From NCBI GenBank assembly GCA_021772735.1, contig JAJFLK010000246.1, forward strand, positions 1-6,588: a DNA stretch of 6,588 nt. Reading direction: 5' to 3'. How positions within the stretch are numbered: position 1 is the first letter of the stretch; every line of letters starts with the position of its first letter. Source of the stretch: Candidatus Sumerlaeota bacterium. GTDB lineage: Bacteria; Sumerlaeota; Sumerlaeia; MVZB01; JAJFLK01. This document shows, piece by piece, positions 1 through 5,421 of this stretch. Under the pieces are notes generated by a model, which worked only from the letters and a program-made list of their open reading frames with translations, was not told where the DNA came from and made no database searches. A program made the translations under genes and the position numbers.

Positions 1-506
1 TGCGCCGGTTGGGCTTCGAGACGAAGGCCCTGGGGCTTCTGGGTTTTGCTGTCGAGGACAAGCCCAAGCCAGCGCCCCCGGCTCCCATAATAACTGGAAA
101 AATCTCAACCAACGGCGCCGAGCTCCAGCAGATTCTCGTCAGTGGCGTCCGTTCTTCGGAACTTCAGGCGAAGGGATACACCGCACGCCACTTCATGCAG
201 GCCGGCTGCGACGCCAACGACCTGATGCGCTGCGGGTTCAGCGCGATGGAACTCAAAGGCGCAGGATACAGGATCCACGAACTGGCCCGCGCCGGACTTT
301 CGGTCCGCGACCTGACGGGAATCGGCTTCAACGGCCACGATTTGAAATCGGCGAACATGGGCGCAATGGAGATGCGGCTCGGCGGGTTCACCGTCAGGGA
401 TTTGATCCAACTTGGCTATAACGAGAATCATATTATTGTCTGCGGATACAGCGTCGGTGAGCTCGCCGTTGAGGGTCTTTCTCGCCGCACTTCGGATCAC
501 TTCTAG
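1..506 (+). CDS. decapeptide-repeat protein of unknown function (5' end outside window)
   Basis: I do not recognise a named family. From the TTG at position 9, 165 residues are readable, but the frame is open to the left edge and codes Arg-Arg before it. Bases 1-2 (TG) would complete a Leu/Met/Val codon exactly where the repeat wants a hydrophobic residue, so the true start is almost certainly upstream. Counting from the codon at 9, residues 1-16 finish one repeat and hold another. A Pro-rich linker (about 17-40) follows, then twelve consecutive 10-residue repeats (41-160) and a short tail ending at TAG 504-506. The repeat is roughly [E/D]-L-x-x-x-G-[F/Y]-[S/T]-x-x. Ser/Thr three residues before the acidic residue resembles a helix capping box and Gly could end the helix, so a solenoid of short helices is my inference. 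No signal peptide or membrane segment is visible in this part. It is convergent with the next gene. A scaffold or binding role is plausible but unproven. Confidence 0.75.
   Translation, partial: RRLGFETKALGLLGFAVEDKPKPAPPAPIITGKISTNGAELQQILVSGVRSSELQAKGYTARHFMQAGCDANDLMRCGFSAMELKGAGYRIHELARAGLSVRDLTGIGFNGHDLKSANMGAMEMRLGGFTVRDLIQLGYNENHIIVCGYSVGELAVEGLSRRTSDHF
129..488 (+). repeat. twelve in-register 30-base (10-residue) coding repeats
   Basis: The stretch encodes twelve back-to-back decapeptides with no insertion or deletion. Position 2 is Leu, Ile, Met or Phe in all twelve. Position 6 is Gly in eleven; the eighth copy has Asn. Position 7 is Tyr or Phe in most, with Cys, Leu, Val or Met in the others. 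The DNA copies have diverged well beyond simple tandem duplication, so the pattern is held at the protein level. Two further copies, the first cut by the window edge, lie before position 57. Confidence 0.85.
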
Positions 507-563
507 GGCGCTGGCGAGGTCGAAAGGATTCGATGCAAACCTTGCTTCGCCGCGAATCGAGAT
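507..563. other. convergent intergenic spacer, no clear terminator
   Basis: This 57-base gap separates two converging genes. GATTCG at 527-532 and CGAATC at 553-558 are complementary, but the loop is 20 bases and no T-run follows on either strand. I therefore do not call a terminator. Confidence 0.5.
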
Positions 564-1883
564 TCAATACGCAAATAAATCCTCGAGAGTATCTTCTTGC
601 TCAAGAAACGTGACGATAAATTCCGCAACGACTTTGCTGCCCAATTCATTAAGATGGTCTGAATCAATAAACAAATCTTCAGGCTTGAGATTGTGCTCTC
701 CGAGGTAATGACTTAACGGTGCCAGGAGGTCCAGGAATGGAATGTTGACGTCCTCGCAAAAGGAAGCCAGAACGCGCTGGCCCGAATCGAGGGAGTCTGG
801 ATCCTGGAATTGAAACGTAAAGGGAAACACCACGACGGCGAGTCGCAGATTCTTTTCCCGGCAATGCTCGACGATTCGGTCAAGATTCTTGAGAGTTACT
901 GCCCATGCGTTTTTGACAAGTTCCGAATCCGGACGACGCGCCAATTCCTCCACTGAGACTTGCTCTCGGGCGATGGCTGCGACCTTCGGGCTTCGCCCGA
1001 GTTGCACGCGCGATTTGATACGATGGATCGTTGCGTAGATCGCCACTTTGCTCGCGAGCCAGTCGTCGATGGAGAAATACGATCTGTTCAATTGATATCC
1101 GATACCGGACCCACCGAATCGGACAAGGTCGAATTTTTCCGTGACGTCGTTTAGAACAAAACCGACCAGCACGATGTCCGGTTCGTATTTCGCTCCCTCT
1201 TTGCTGAGATAAACATCATATTGCCATGGGGAATAGCCGCCCACTCCGGCGTTGACTGTCTCCACGTCGATTTGTCTGTTATGTTCGAGCAAACTCTCAA
1301 TCATGTAAGGAAACGACATGTCATATCGCGCAAGATTGTACCCGAAAGTGACAGAGTCTCCCAGATAGAGGATTCTAAGTGTATCATGGTTTCGTTCGTA
1401 AGGTATTTCAGGTCCGCGAAGTCCCTTGCTGTTGATCTGCACTTCATAGTCGCCCCAACGTCCGCGATGATCGGGCCTGAGTTTCCATCCCAGATCTTTG
1501 TCTTTGATGAATATCGTCGTGGCCTTGTCCGTCAGATGGTCGATCGTGAAGGGTCGGAGCGCCAGCTCGAGGATGAAGACCGGCACGCAAAGGCTTAAGA
1601 CGAGGAGCAAAACATTCGGCATCAGTCGCCGCTCGAAAACCTTCTTGAGCGAATGATGAATCACGGATGGATGGACGGCCTCGGCAAAGAGCAGGAGGAA
1701 AAGGCCCGATGCGAAGTAGGCCTTCTGTGCCGCCCAGATGCCGCGGCCCGTGATCGAGCCCGGCGCGATGTGAGGAGGAAATTGAGAGATCAAATACGTG
1801 TTAAATACCAGGGCCGAGAGAATCAGGAGGAGACCGAAGGCACGAAAAAGCGCGCCGGCAATTGAGGAACGGGGCCTTCGCAT
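564..1883 (-). CDS. membrane-anchored SGNH/GDSL-like hydrolase
   Basis: A 439-residue protein with the SGNH hydrolase fold signature, probably an esterase, deacetylase or O-acyltransferase of envelope or polysaccharide substrates; the substrate cannot be read from sequence. Hydrophobic segments lie near residues 13-33, 52-70 and 88-107, so the N-terminus is membrane embedded. After the third, an ELALR motif and a linker (GW-L-P, INSKGLR) lead to the catalytic domain. Block I is LGDSVTFG with Ser177, block II NAGVGGYS around Gly213-216, block III GFVLND with Asn245, and block V DSDHLN with Asp407 and His410. The four SGNH blocks are all present, so it is probably active. The ATG at 1883-1881 is the first start after an in-frame upstream TAA. 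AGGAGG lies upstream with a long 14-base spacer. Hand-counted lines show about 42-55% GC, lower than its neighbours, which could mean separate ancestry or weaker codon selection. It is transcribed divergently from the ceramidase gene. Confidence 0.9.
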   Translation of the reverse strand: MRRPRSSIAGALFRAFGLLLILSALVFNTYLISQFPPHIAPGSITGRGIWAAQKAYFASGLFLLLFAEAVHPSVIHHSLKKVFERRLMPNVLLLVLSLCVPVFILELALRPFTIDHLTDKATTIFIKDKDLGWKLRPDHRGRWGDYEVQINSKGLRGPEIPYERNHDTLRILYLGDSVTFGYNLARYDMSFPYMIESLLEHNRQIDVETVNAGVGGYSPWQYDVYLSKEGAKYEPDIVLVGFVLNDVTEKFDLVRFGGSGIGYQLNRSYFSIDDWLASKVAIYATIHRIKSRVQLGRSPKVAAIAREQVSVEELARRPDSELVKNAWAVTLKNLDRIVEHCREKNLRLAVVVFPFTFQFQDPDSLDSGQRVLASFCEDVNIPFLDLLAPLSHYLGEHNLKPEDLFIDSDHLNELGSKVVAEFIVTFLEQEDTLEDLFAY

Positions 1884-1897
1884 ATGCTGCCAATCAT

Positions 1898-1903
1898 CCT
1901 CCT
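1898..1903 (-). promoter_or_regulatory. Shine-Dalgarno AGGAGG for the first SGNH gene
   Basis: A perfect AGGAGG on the minus strand lies upstream of the ATG at 1883. The spacer is 14 bases, longer than the usual 5-10, but no other in-frame start fits better before the upstream TAA stop. Confidence 0.5.
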
Positions 1904-2013
1904 GTTGTTGATCGCCTTACCCTCGGTCAGTTCCAATCATCGTCTCCCAGTCCAACCCAAGCCTATTATGGAAAGGATACATTCGAATGCAATCCACGAA
2001 AGGTTCGAGCCAA

Positions 2014-2034
2014 TTCTTGTCCCTGGAACAAGAA
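2014..2034. promoter_or_regulatory. perfect 7+7 bp inverted repeat, candidate operator
   Basis: TTCTTGT at 2014-2020 and ACAAGAA at 2028-2034 are perfect reverse complements separated by 7 bases (CCCTGGA). The site lies in the divergent promoter region, about 130 bases from each start. Its 21-base dyad size suits a dimeric repressor or activator, or a small transcript hairpin. No regulator gene is visible in the window. Confidence 0.4.
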
Positions 2035-2146
2035 GCGCATGCATGTTGCGGACACTCAAGAATCGTCCACTTGTCTGAAAAGAAGGAAATGACGCTGGAT
2101 TCCGCCAGCGCGGAGGCTTATCCTCAGCCGAGTTTTCCACCCAGAA

Positions 2147-2153
2147 AAGAGAG
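2147..2153 (+). promoter_or_regulatory. weak Shine-Dalgarno supporting the start at 2164
   Basis: AAGAGAG ends 10 bases before the ATG at 2164. With the immediately following lipoprotein signal peptide it favours this start over the in-frame ATGs at 1987 and 2089. The ATG at 2089 has AAGGA only about one base away, too close to serve it. Confidence 0.45.
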
Positions 2154-2163
2154 TCCCCTCCCG

Positions 2164-4230
2164 ATGCGAAACCTTCTTGCACGTATTGCCTTCTCAGCCT
2201 TTGCCGTCGCGCTTGTCTTCAATCTCTCCGGATGCGGTTTCGCCGAGCGCCTCGGCCTGCGCCGTGAGCAGAATTTCAATTACCTGGTGGGCCGAGGTTG
2301 GTCTGATATCACGGGCCCGGCGGCGGATGTTGGGATGTTTGGATACGCGCGGCCCGGCCAGACCACGGCCGGCATCCACACACGCCTTCGCGCCCGGGCG
2401 TTTATCATCGCCGAGCGCGGCGACCCCTCCGATCGCGTCGCGTTTGTGGTCTGCGACCTCGGGGCCATGTTCCATGAGATCCAGCAGGCCGTCGTCGCGA
2501 ACATGCAGGCCGCGCATGGCGATCTTTACCGGATCGATAACGTCGTCTTGACGGCGACGCATACGCACAGCGGCCCCGCCGGATATTCGAATTACATGGC
2601 CAAGACGCCTCTGGGCGGCGCGATGCATCGCGAGCACATGGACGCCATCATCGACGGCATCACCGATGCGCTGATGCAAGCCCACGCCGATCTGGCTCCG
2701 GGGAATCTCGTCTTGGGGCGCGGCGAAGTCGAGGACGCGGGCGCCCAACGCTCGATGCCCGCTTACCTGGCCAACCCCGAAGCCGAGCGCGCGCGATACG
2801 ACGCGCCGACGGATAAGACCATGACGCTGGTCAAGTTCGTGCGCGCCGAGGGACCGATCGCGGCGGTCAACTGGTTCGCGGTCCACCCGACTTCAATGAC
2901 CTACGACAACCGGCTCATCTCGGGCGACCACAAGGGATACGCAGAAGCTGCGATCGAGGGGCGCTTGCCGGCGGGCGACGGCAAACGATTCGTCGCGGCT
3001 TTCGCAAACACCAACTGCGGCGACGTGACTTCGAACCTGAATCTGGACAACACGGGGCCGGGCGTCGATGAGTTCGATTCGACGCGGATCATCGGCGAGC
3101 GCCAGCAAGAGGTCGCCCTGCAATTGCTTGATACGGCCTCGGCTCGCATCTCGGGCGAGATCGAAACCCGGTTCGCGTACGTGGATTTCTCCAGCCTGGT
3201 TGTCGGCAATGATTTCACCGGCGCGGGCGAGCAGGGCACATGCTCATCGGCTTATGGATACGCCTTTGCCGCCGGTTCGACCGAAGACGGTGGCGGGCAT
3301 CCACTTTTCCGCGAGGGCAAGATGGTGCGCAACAAGATGGCCGATTCGCTGGTGGCCAGCATGGCCGGCTTCAGCCCGAGCGATGACCTCCGGGCATGCC
3401 ACGCGCCGAAGATCGTTCTGCTCGGCCTCGGCGAAGCGAGCCCACAGGCTCTCCAGGCGCAGGTCCTGCCGCTTACGCTCATGCGAATCGGATCGCTTGC
3501 GGTCCTTTGCGTTCCGGGCGAGATCACGACCATGGCCGGTCGCCGCCTTCGTGAGGCTGTCGCCGAGAGTCTTGGCGGGGAGGGCGCCGGGATTGAGGCC
3601 GTAGTCATCGCGGCCTACTCGAACGACTACGCCGGATACATCACGACGCGCGAGGAATATGAAACTCAGCAATACGAAGGCGGCCACACGCTCTACGGCC
3701 CGTGGACACATGCCGGATACATGCAGGAATTCACGCGCCTGGCCGATGCGATGGCATCGGGCGCGGAGGTCGAGCGCGGCCCCGATCCGTATGATATCAG
3801 CGATCTTGTCGAGGATACGCCTCTGGGCACGGATTACGATGAGACTCCGCCGGACGCGCAATTCGGCGAGGTCGTCGCCGATGCGAACGCCGAATACGAA
3901 CCCGGCCAGCGCGTTTCGGTGACTCTCTGGACGGCCAATCCATCGAACGGATTCGAGACCGGTAGCAATTATGTCGCCATCGAGCGCTATGACGGCGGCG
4001 ACTGGCAGGCCATCGCGAGCGACGCCGATTGGTCGACGCGATTCGGCTGGGCGCGCATCGAAGAGGATTCACTCAGCTCGCAAGCCGCAATCACCTGGGA
4101 TATCCCTGCCGGGACGAGCCCGGGCATCTACCGTATCGTTCACTTTGGCAAGGCCAAGAGCGAAGAAGGCGGCACGCTTTTGGATTTCACCGGCGCCTCG
4201 CGTGAGTTTGAGGTTGTGGGCGGACAATGA
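2164..4230 (+). CDS. neutral/alkaline ceramidase-family lipoprotein
   Basis: A 688-residue precursor of the neutral ceramidase family, zinc amidases that cleave ceramide into sphingoid base and fatty acid. I chose the ATG at 2164 because it opens a lipoprotein signal peptide with lipobox LSGC (Cys24), whereas earlier in-frame starts would bury it. The mature protein should be lipid-anchored in the envelope. Family hallmarks in order are VGRGWSDITGPAADVGMFGY (43-61), THTHSG with His133/His135, FAVHPTS with His241, NCGDVTSN (284-291), YGYAFAAGSTEDG, VPGEITTMAGRR with Glu453, and YITTREEYETQQYEG with Tyr492 and Tyr504. By comparison with the Pseudomonas aeruginosa enzyme as I recall it, His133, His241, Glu453 and Tyr492 are the zinc ligands. 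A beta-rich C-terminal domain (about 560-688) matches the family layout. The expected nucleophile Ser in GDVSPN is Thr289 here, followed by Ser290, so activity or substrate is uncertain. It probably heads an operon with the next two genes. Confidence 0.93.
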   Translation: MRNLLARIAFSAFAVALVFNLSGCGFAERLGLRREQNFNYLVGRGWSDITGPAADVGMFGYARPGQTTAGIHTRLRARAFIIAERGDPSDRVAFVVCDLGAMFHEIQQAVVANMQAAHGDLYRIDNVVLTATHTHSGPAGYSNYMAKTPLGGAMHREHMDAIIDGITDALMQAHADLAPGNLVLGRGEVEDAGAQRSMPAYLANPEAERARYDAPTDKTMTLVKFVRAEGPIAAVNWFAVHPTSMTYDNRLISGDHKGYAEAAIEGRLPAGDGKRFVAAFANTNCGDVTSNLNLDNTGPGVDEFDSTRIIGERQQEVALQLLDTASARISGEIETRFAYVDFSSLVVGNDFTGAGEQGTCSSAYGYAFAAGSTEDGGGHPLFREGKMVRNKMADSLVASMAGFSPSDDLRACHAPKIVLLGLGEASPQALQAQVLPLTLMRIGSLAVLCVPGEITTMAGRRLREAVAESLGGEGAGIEAVVIAAYSNDYAGYITTREEYETQQYEGGHTLYGPWTHAGYMQEFTRLADAMASGAEVERGPDPYDISDLVEDTPLGTDYDETPPDAQFGEVVADANAEYEPGQRVSVTLWTANPSNGFETGSNYVAIERYDGGDWQAIASDADWSTRFGWARIEEDSLSSQAAITWDIPAGTSPGIYRIVHFGKAKSEEGGTLLDFTGASREFEVVGGQ

Positions 4231-4260
4231 GCGGGACAATGGATGGTCCAATGAGCGCGC
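4225..4260 (+). repeat. 12-base triplicated start region (CAATG x3)
   Basis: Three consecutive 12-base units begin with CAATG at 4225, 4237 and 4249: CAATGAGCGGGA, CAATGGATGGTC and CAATGAGCGCGC. Each carries an in-frame ATG, giving Met1, Met5 and Met9 of the VOC protein (MSGT-MDGP-MSAP). The first ATG overlaps the ceramidase stop as ATGA. Confidence 0.65.
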
Positions 4261-4646
4261 CCTCCGAGCCCAATCCCAATTTCGAAATCGAGAAAATCTC
4301 CGCCATCACGCTCGCGACGGCGGACATGGCCCGGGCCGTGGCGTTTTACGAATCGCTCGGCATGAAACTGCTCTACGGCGGAACCGAAACTCATTTCTCG
4401 TCTCTTGGCTTTGGGGCGTGCTATATTAATCTTCAGATGGCGAATGACGGGGATGGGCAACGGCCGATGACGGGCTGGGGCCGGGTGATACTTTACGTTG
4501 CGGATGTCGATGCGTTCTACGCGCACATCCGTGCGGCGGGTTACCGGCCCGAGTTCGAACCGCGCGATGGAGCCTGGGGCGAGCGCTATTTCCACCTGCG
4601 CGATCCGGACGGCCACGAACTCAGCTTCGCGCGGCGTATCGGTTGA
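4227..4646 (+). CDS. VOC (glyoxalase/bleomycin-resistance fold) family protein
   Basis: A 139-residue single-chain vicinal oxygen chelate protein with two beta-alpha-beta modules. The first begins at KISAITLATADMARAVAFYE (23-42); the second is GRVILYVADVDAFYAHIRAAG (85-105), ending in WGERYFHLRDPDGHELSFAR. This ending is typical of a widespread uncharacterised bacterial VOC subgroup. The Glu of GHELSF (Glu131) is in the usual last metal-ligand position. The first-strand ligand is Ala or Thr, and the second-module strand RVILYV has no His, so a classical glyoxalase I metal site is not evident. It may bind a ligand or perform a different reaction. The ATG at 4227 overlaps the ceramidase TGA, suggesting translational coupling, but in-frame ATGs at 4239 and 4251 are also possible. 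It is cytoplasmic, since no signal is visible, unlike the exported protein before it. Confidence 0.88.
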   Translation: MSGTMDGPMSAPSEPNPNFEIEKISAITLATADMARAVAFYESLGMKLLYGGTETHFSSLGFGACYINLQMANDGDGQRPMTGWGRVILYVADVDAFYAHIRAAGYRPEFEPRDGAWGERYFHLRDPDGHELSFARRIG

Positions 4647-4670
4647 ACACCGCAACGCAAGACCCGGCCA

Positions 4671-4677
4671 GAGGGAG
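4671..4677 (+). promoter_or_regulatory. Shine-Dalgarno for pdxH
   Basis: GAGGGAG lies 5 bases before the ATG at 4683, in the 36-base gap after the VOC stop. It supports this start, and no separate promoter is apparent in so short a gap. Confidence 0.6.
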
Positions 4678-4682
4678 CCATC

Positions 4683-5366
4683 ATGACAGAGGACAGTGAA
4701 TATCCGATCACGAAGCGCATCGAGAGGCTCGACCGTGAACGCGCCGAAATGGGCTACGAGCCGCCCCTGGATGAGAACGAGATCGAGGGCAATCCGATTG
4801 CGCTTTTCACCGAGTGGTTGAACAAGGCGGTCGATGCGAAGCTCGCCCAGCCGGTCGGTTTCACGCTGGCCACCGTCGGCGCGGATGGTCGCCCGGCGGC
4901 TCGCGTGATGCTGCTGCGCGCCGTCGAGGAGAGAGGCCTTTCTTTTTTCACCAATTACGAGAGCCGCAAGGGCCGCGAGCTCGAAGCAAACCCATGTGCG
5001 GCGATGTGTTTCTGGTGGTCCGAGCTGGACCGGCAGGTTCGCATCGAGGGTCGGATTGAGAGATGCCCGGAGGCCGAATCGGCCGAGTACTTTGGCAAAC
5101 GGCCGCGCGGCAGCCGGATCGCCGCCTGGGCCTCGGCGCAGAGCTCACGGATCGAAAGCCGCGCCGCCCTTATCCGCAGCGTCGAGGAGCAGGAGAACAA
5201 ATTCGACACCGATGTCGTCCCTCGGCCGGAGAACTGGGGAGGCTATCGCCTCGTGCCCGAGTCGTTCGAGTTCTGGCAGGAAGGGGCCTTCCGCCTGCAC
5301 GATCGCCTGCGGTTCGATCGCCGCGAAGATGGTGGGGCCTGGTCCATCACCCGCCTTGCGCCGTAG
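4683..5366 (+). CDS. pdxH: pyridoxamine 5'-phosphate oxidase
   Basis: A 227-residue cytoplasmic FMN enzyme that oxidises pyridoxamine or pyridoxine 5'-phosphate to pyridoxal 5'-phosphate, the last step of vitamin B6 synthesis and salvage. Its length is usual for the family. Recognisable blocks are NPIALFTEWLNKA (37-49), FTLATVGADGRPAARVMLLR (60-79), FFTNYESRKGRELEANP (88-104, FMN phosphate contacts), LDRQVRIEGRIER (115-127), YFGKRPRGSRIAAWASAQSS (136-155), WGGYRL (185-190), EFWQEGAFRLHDR (196-208) and the canonical RLAP end. Arg204 and His206 of RLHD are the substrate-binding pair of the Escherichia coli enzyme. The Lys of the RxVLLK motif is Arg79 here, a conservative change I would expect to be tolerated. 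A good ribosome site 5 bases upstream and a 36-base gap to the VOC gene suggest it is the last gene of a three-gene operon. Confidence 0.97.
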   Translation: MTEDSEYPITKRIERLDRERAEMGYEPPLDENEIEGNPIALFTEWLNKAVDAKLAQPVGFTLATVGADGRPAARVMLLRAVEERGLSFFTNYESRKGRELEANPCAAMCFWWSELDRQVRIEGRIERCPEAESAEYFGKRPRGSRIAAWASAQSSRIESRAALIRSVEEQENKFDTDVVPRPENWGGYRLVPESFEFWQEGAFRLHDRLRFDRREDGGAWSITRLAP

Positions 5367-5421
5367 GGTCGGTGCGCCGCGAGTCTTGCGTATCCTCAGC
5401 CTGCCCGGCCTTCGCGGTCGC
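5367..5421. other. convergent intergenic spacer after pdxH, no clear terminator
   Basis: These 55 bases lie between the pdxH stop and the stop of the minus-strand SGNH gene. I find no stable hairpin followed by a T-run on either strand. Termination may be Rho-dependent or bidirectional by another route. Confidence 0.5.

Larger units (their letters stand above)
1884..2163. other. divergent intergenic/promoter region
   Basis: This gap of about 280 bases separates the starts of the minus-strand SGNH gene and the plus-strand ceramidase gene, so it should contain both promoters. It is AT-richer than the flanking plus-strand genes. TATTAT at 1964-1969 resembles a -10 box on the plus strand but has no convincing -35. 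On the minus strand, TTGCAT (1992-1987) and CATAAT (1970-1965) with a 16-base spacer form a weak sigma-70-like pair. The frame of the ceramidase is open from 1987, but the protein it would add looks non-coding in character. Confidence 0.55.

Noticed and set aside
9..11. TTG as the start codon of the repeat protein
   Set aside because: The frame stays open to the left edge and the upstream bases fit the repeat pattern, so this is an internal Leu codon.
105..500. Minus-strand open frame opposite the repeat protein
   Set aside because: The plus-strand frame shows a strict 10-residue protein pattern; the antisense frame is a by-product of the same 30-base periodicity.
527..558. GATTCG/CGAATC as a terminator hairpin between the convergent genes
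   Set aside because: The stem is only 6 bp with a 20-base loop, and there is no T-run on either side.
1964..1969. TATTAT as the -10 box of the ceramidase promoter
   Set aside because: No matching -35 hexamer is found at 15-19 bases upstream; one hexamer match in an AT-rich gap is not enough.
1987..2163. A 59-codon N-terminal extension of the ceramidase, or a small separate gene
   Set aside because: It would place the lipoprotein signal peptide internally, has no good ribosome site and no recognisable protein pattern.
2194..2886. Long open frame antisense to the ceramidase gene, with similar ones at 3244-3861 and 4140-4655 on the minus strand
   Set aside because: These are GC-rich shadows of clearly recognised genes on the other strand; the translations are Arg/Ala-rich with no family signature.
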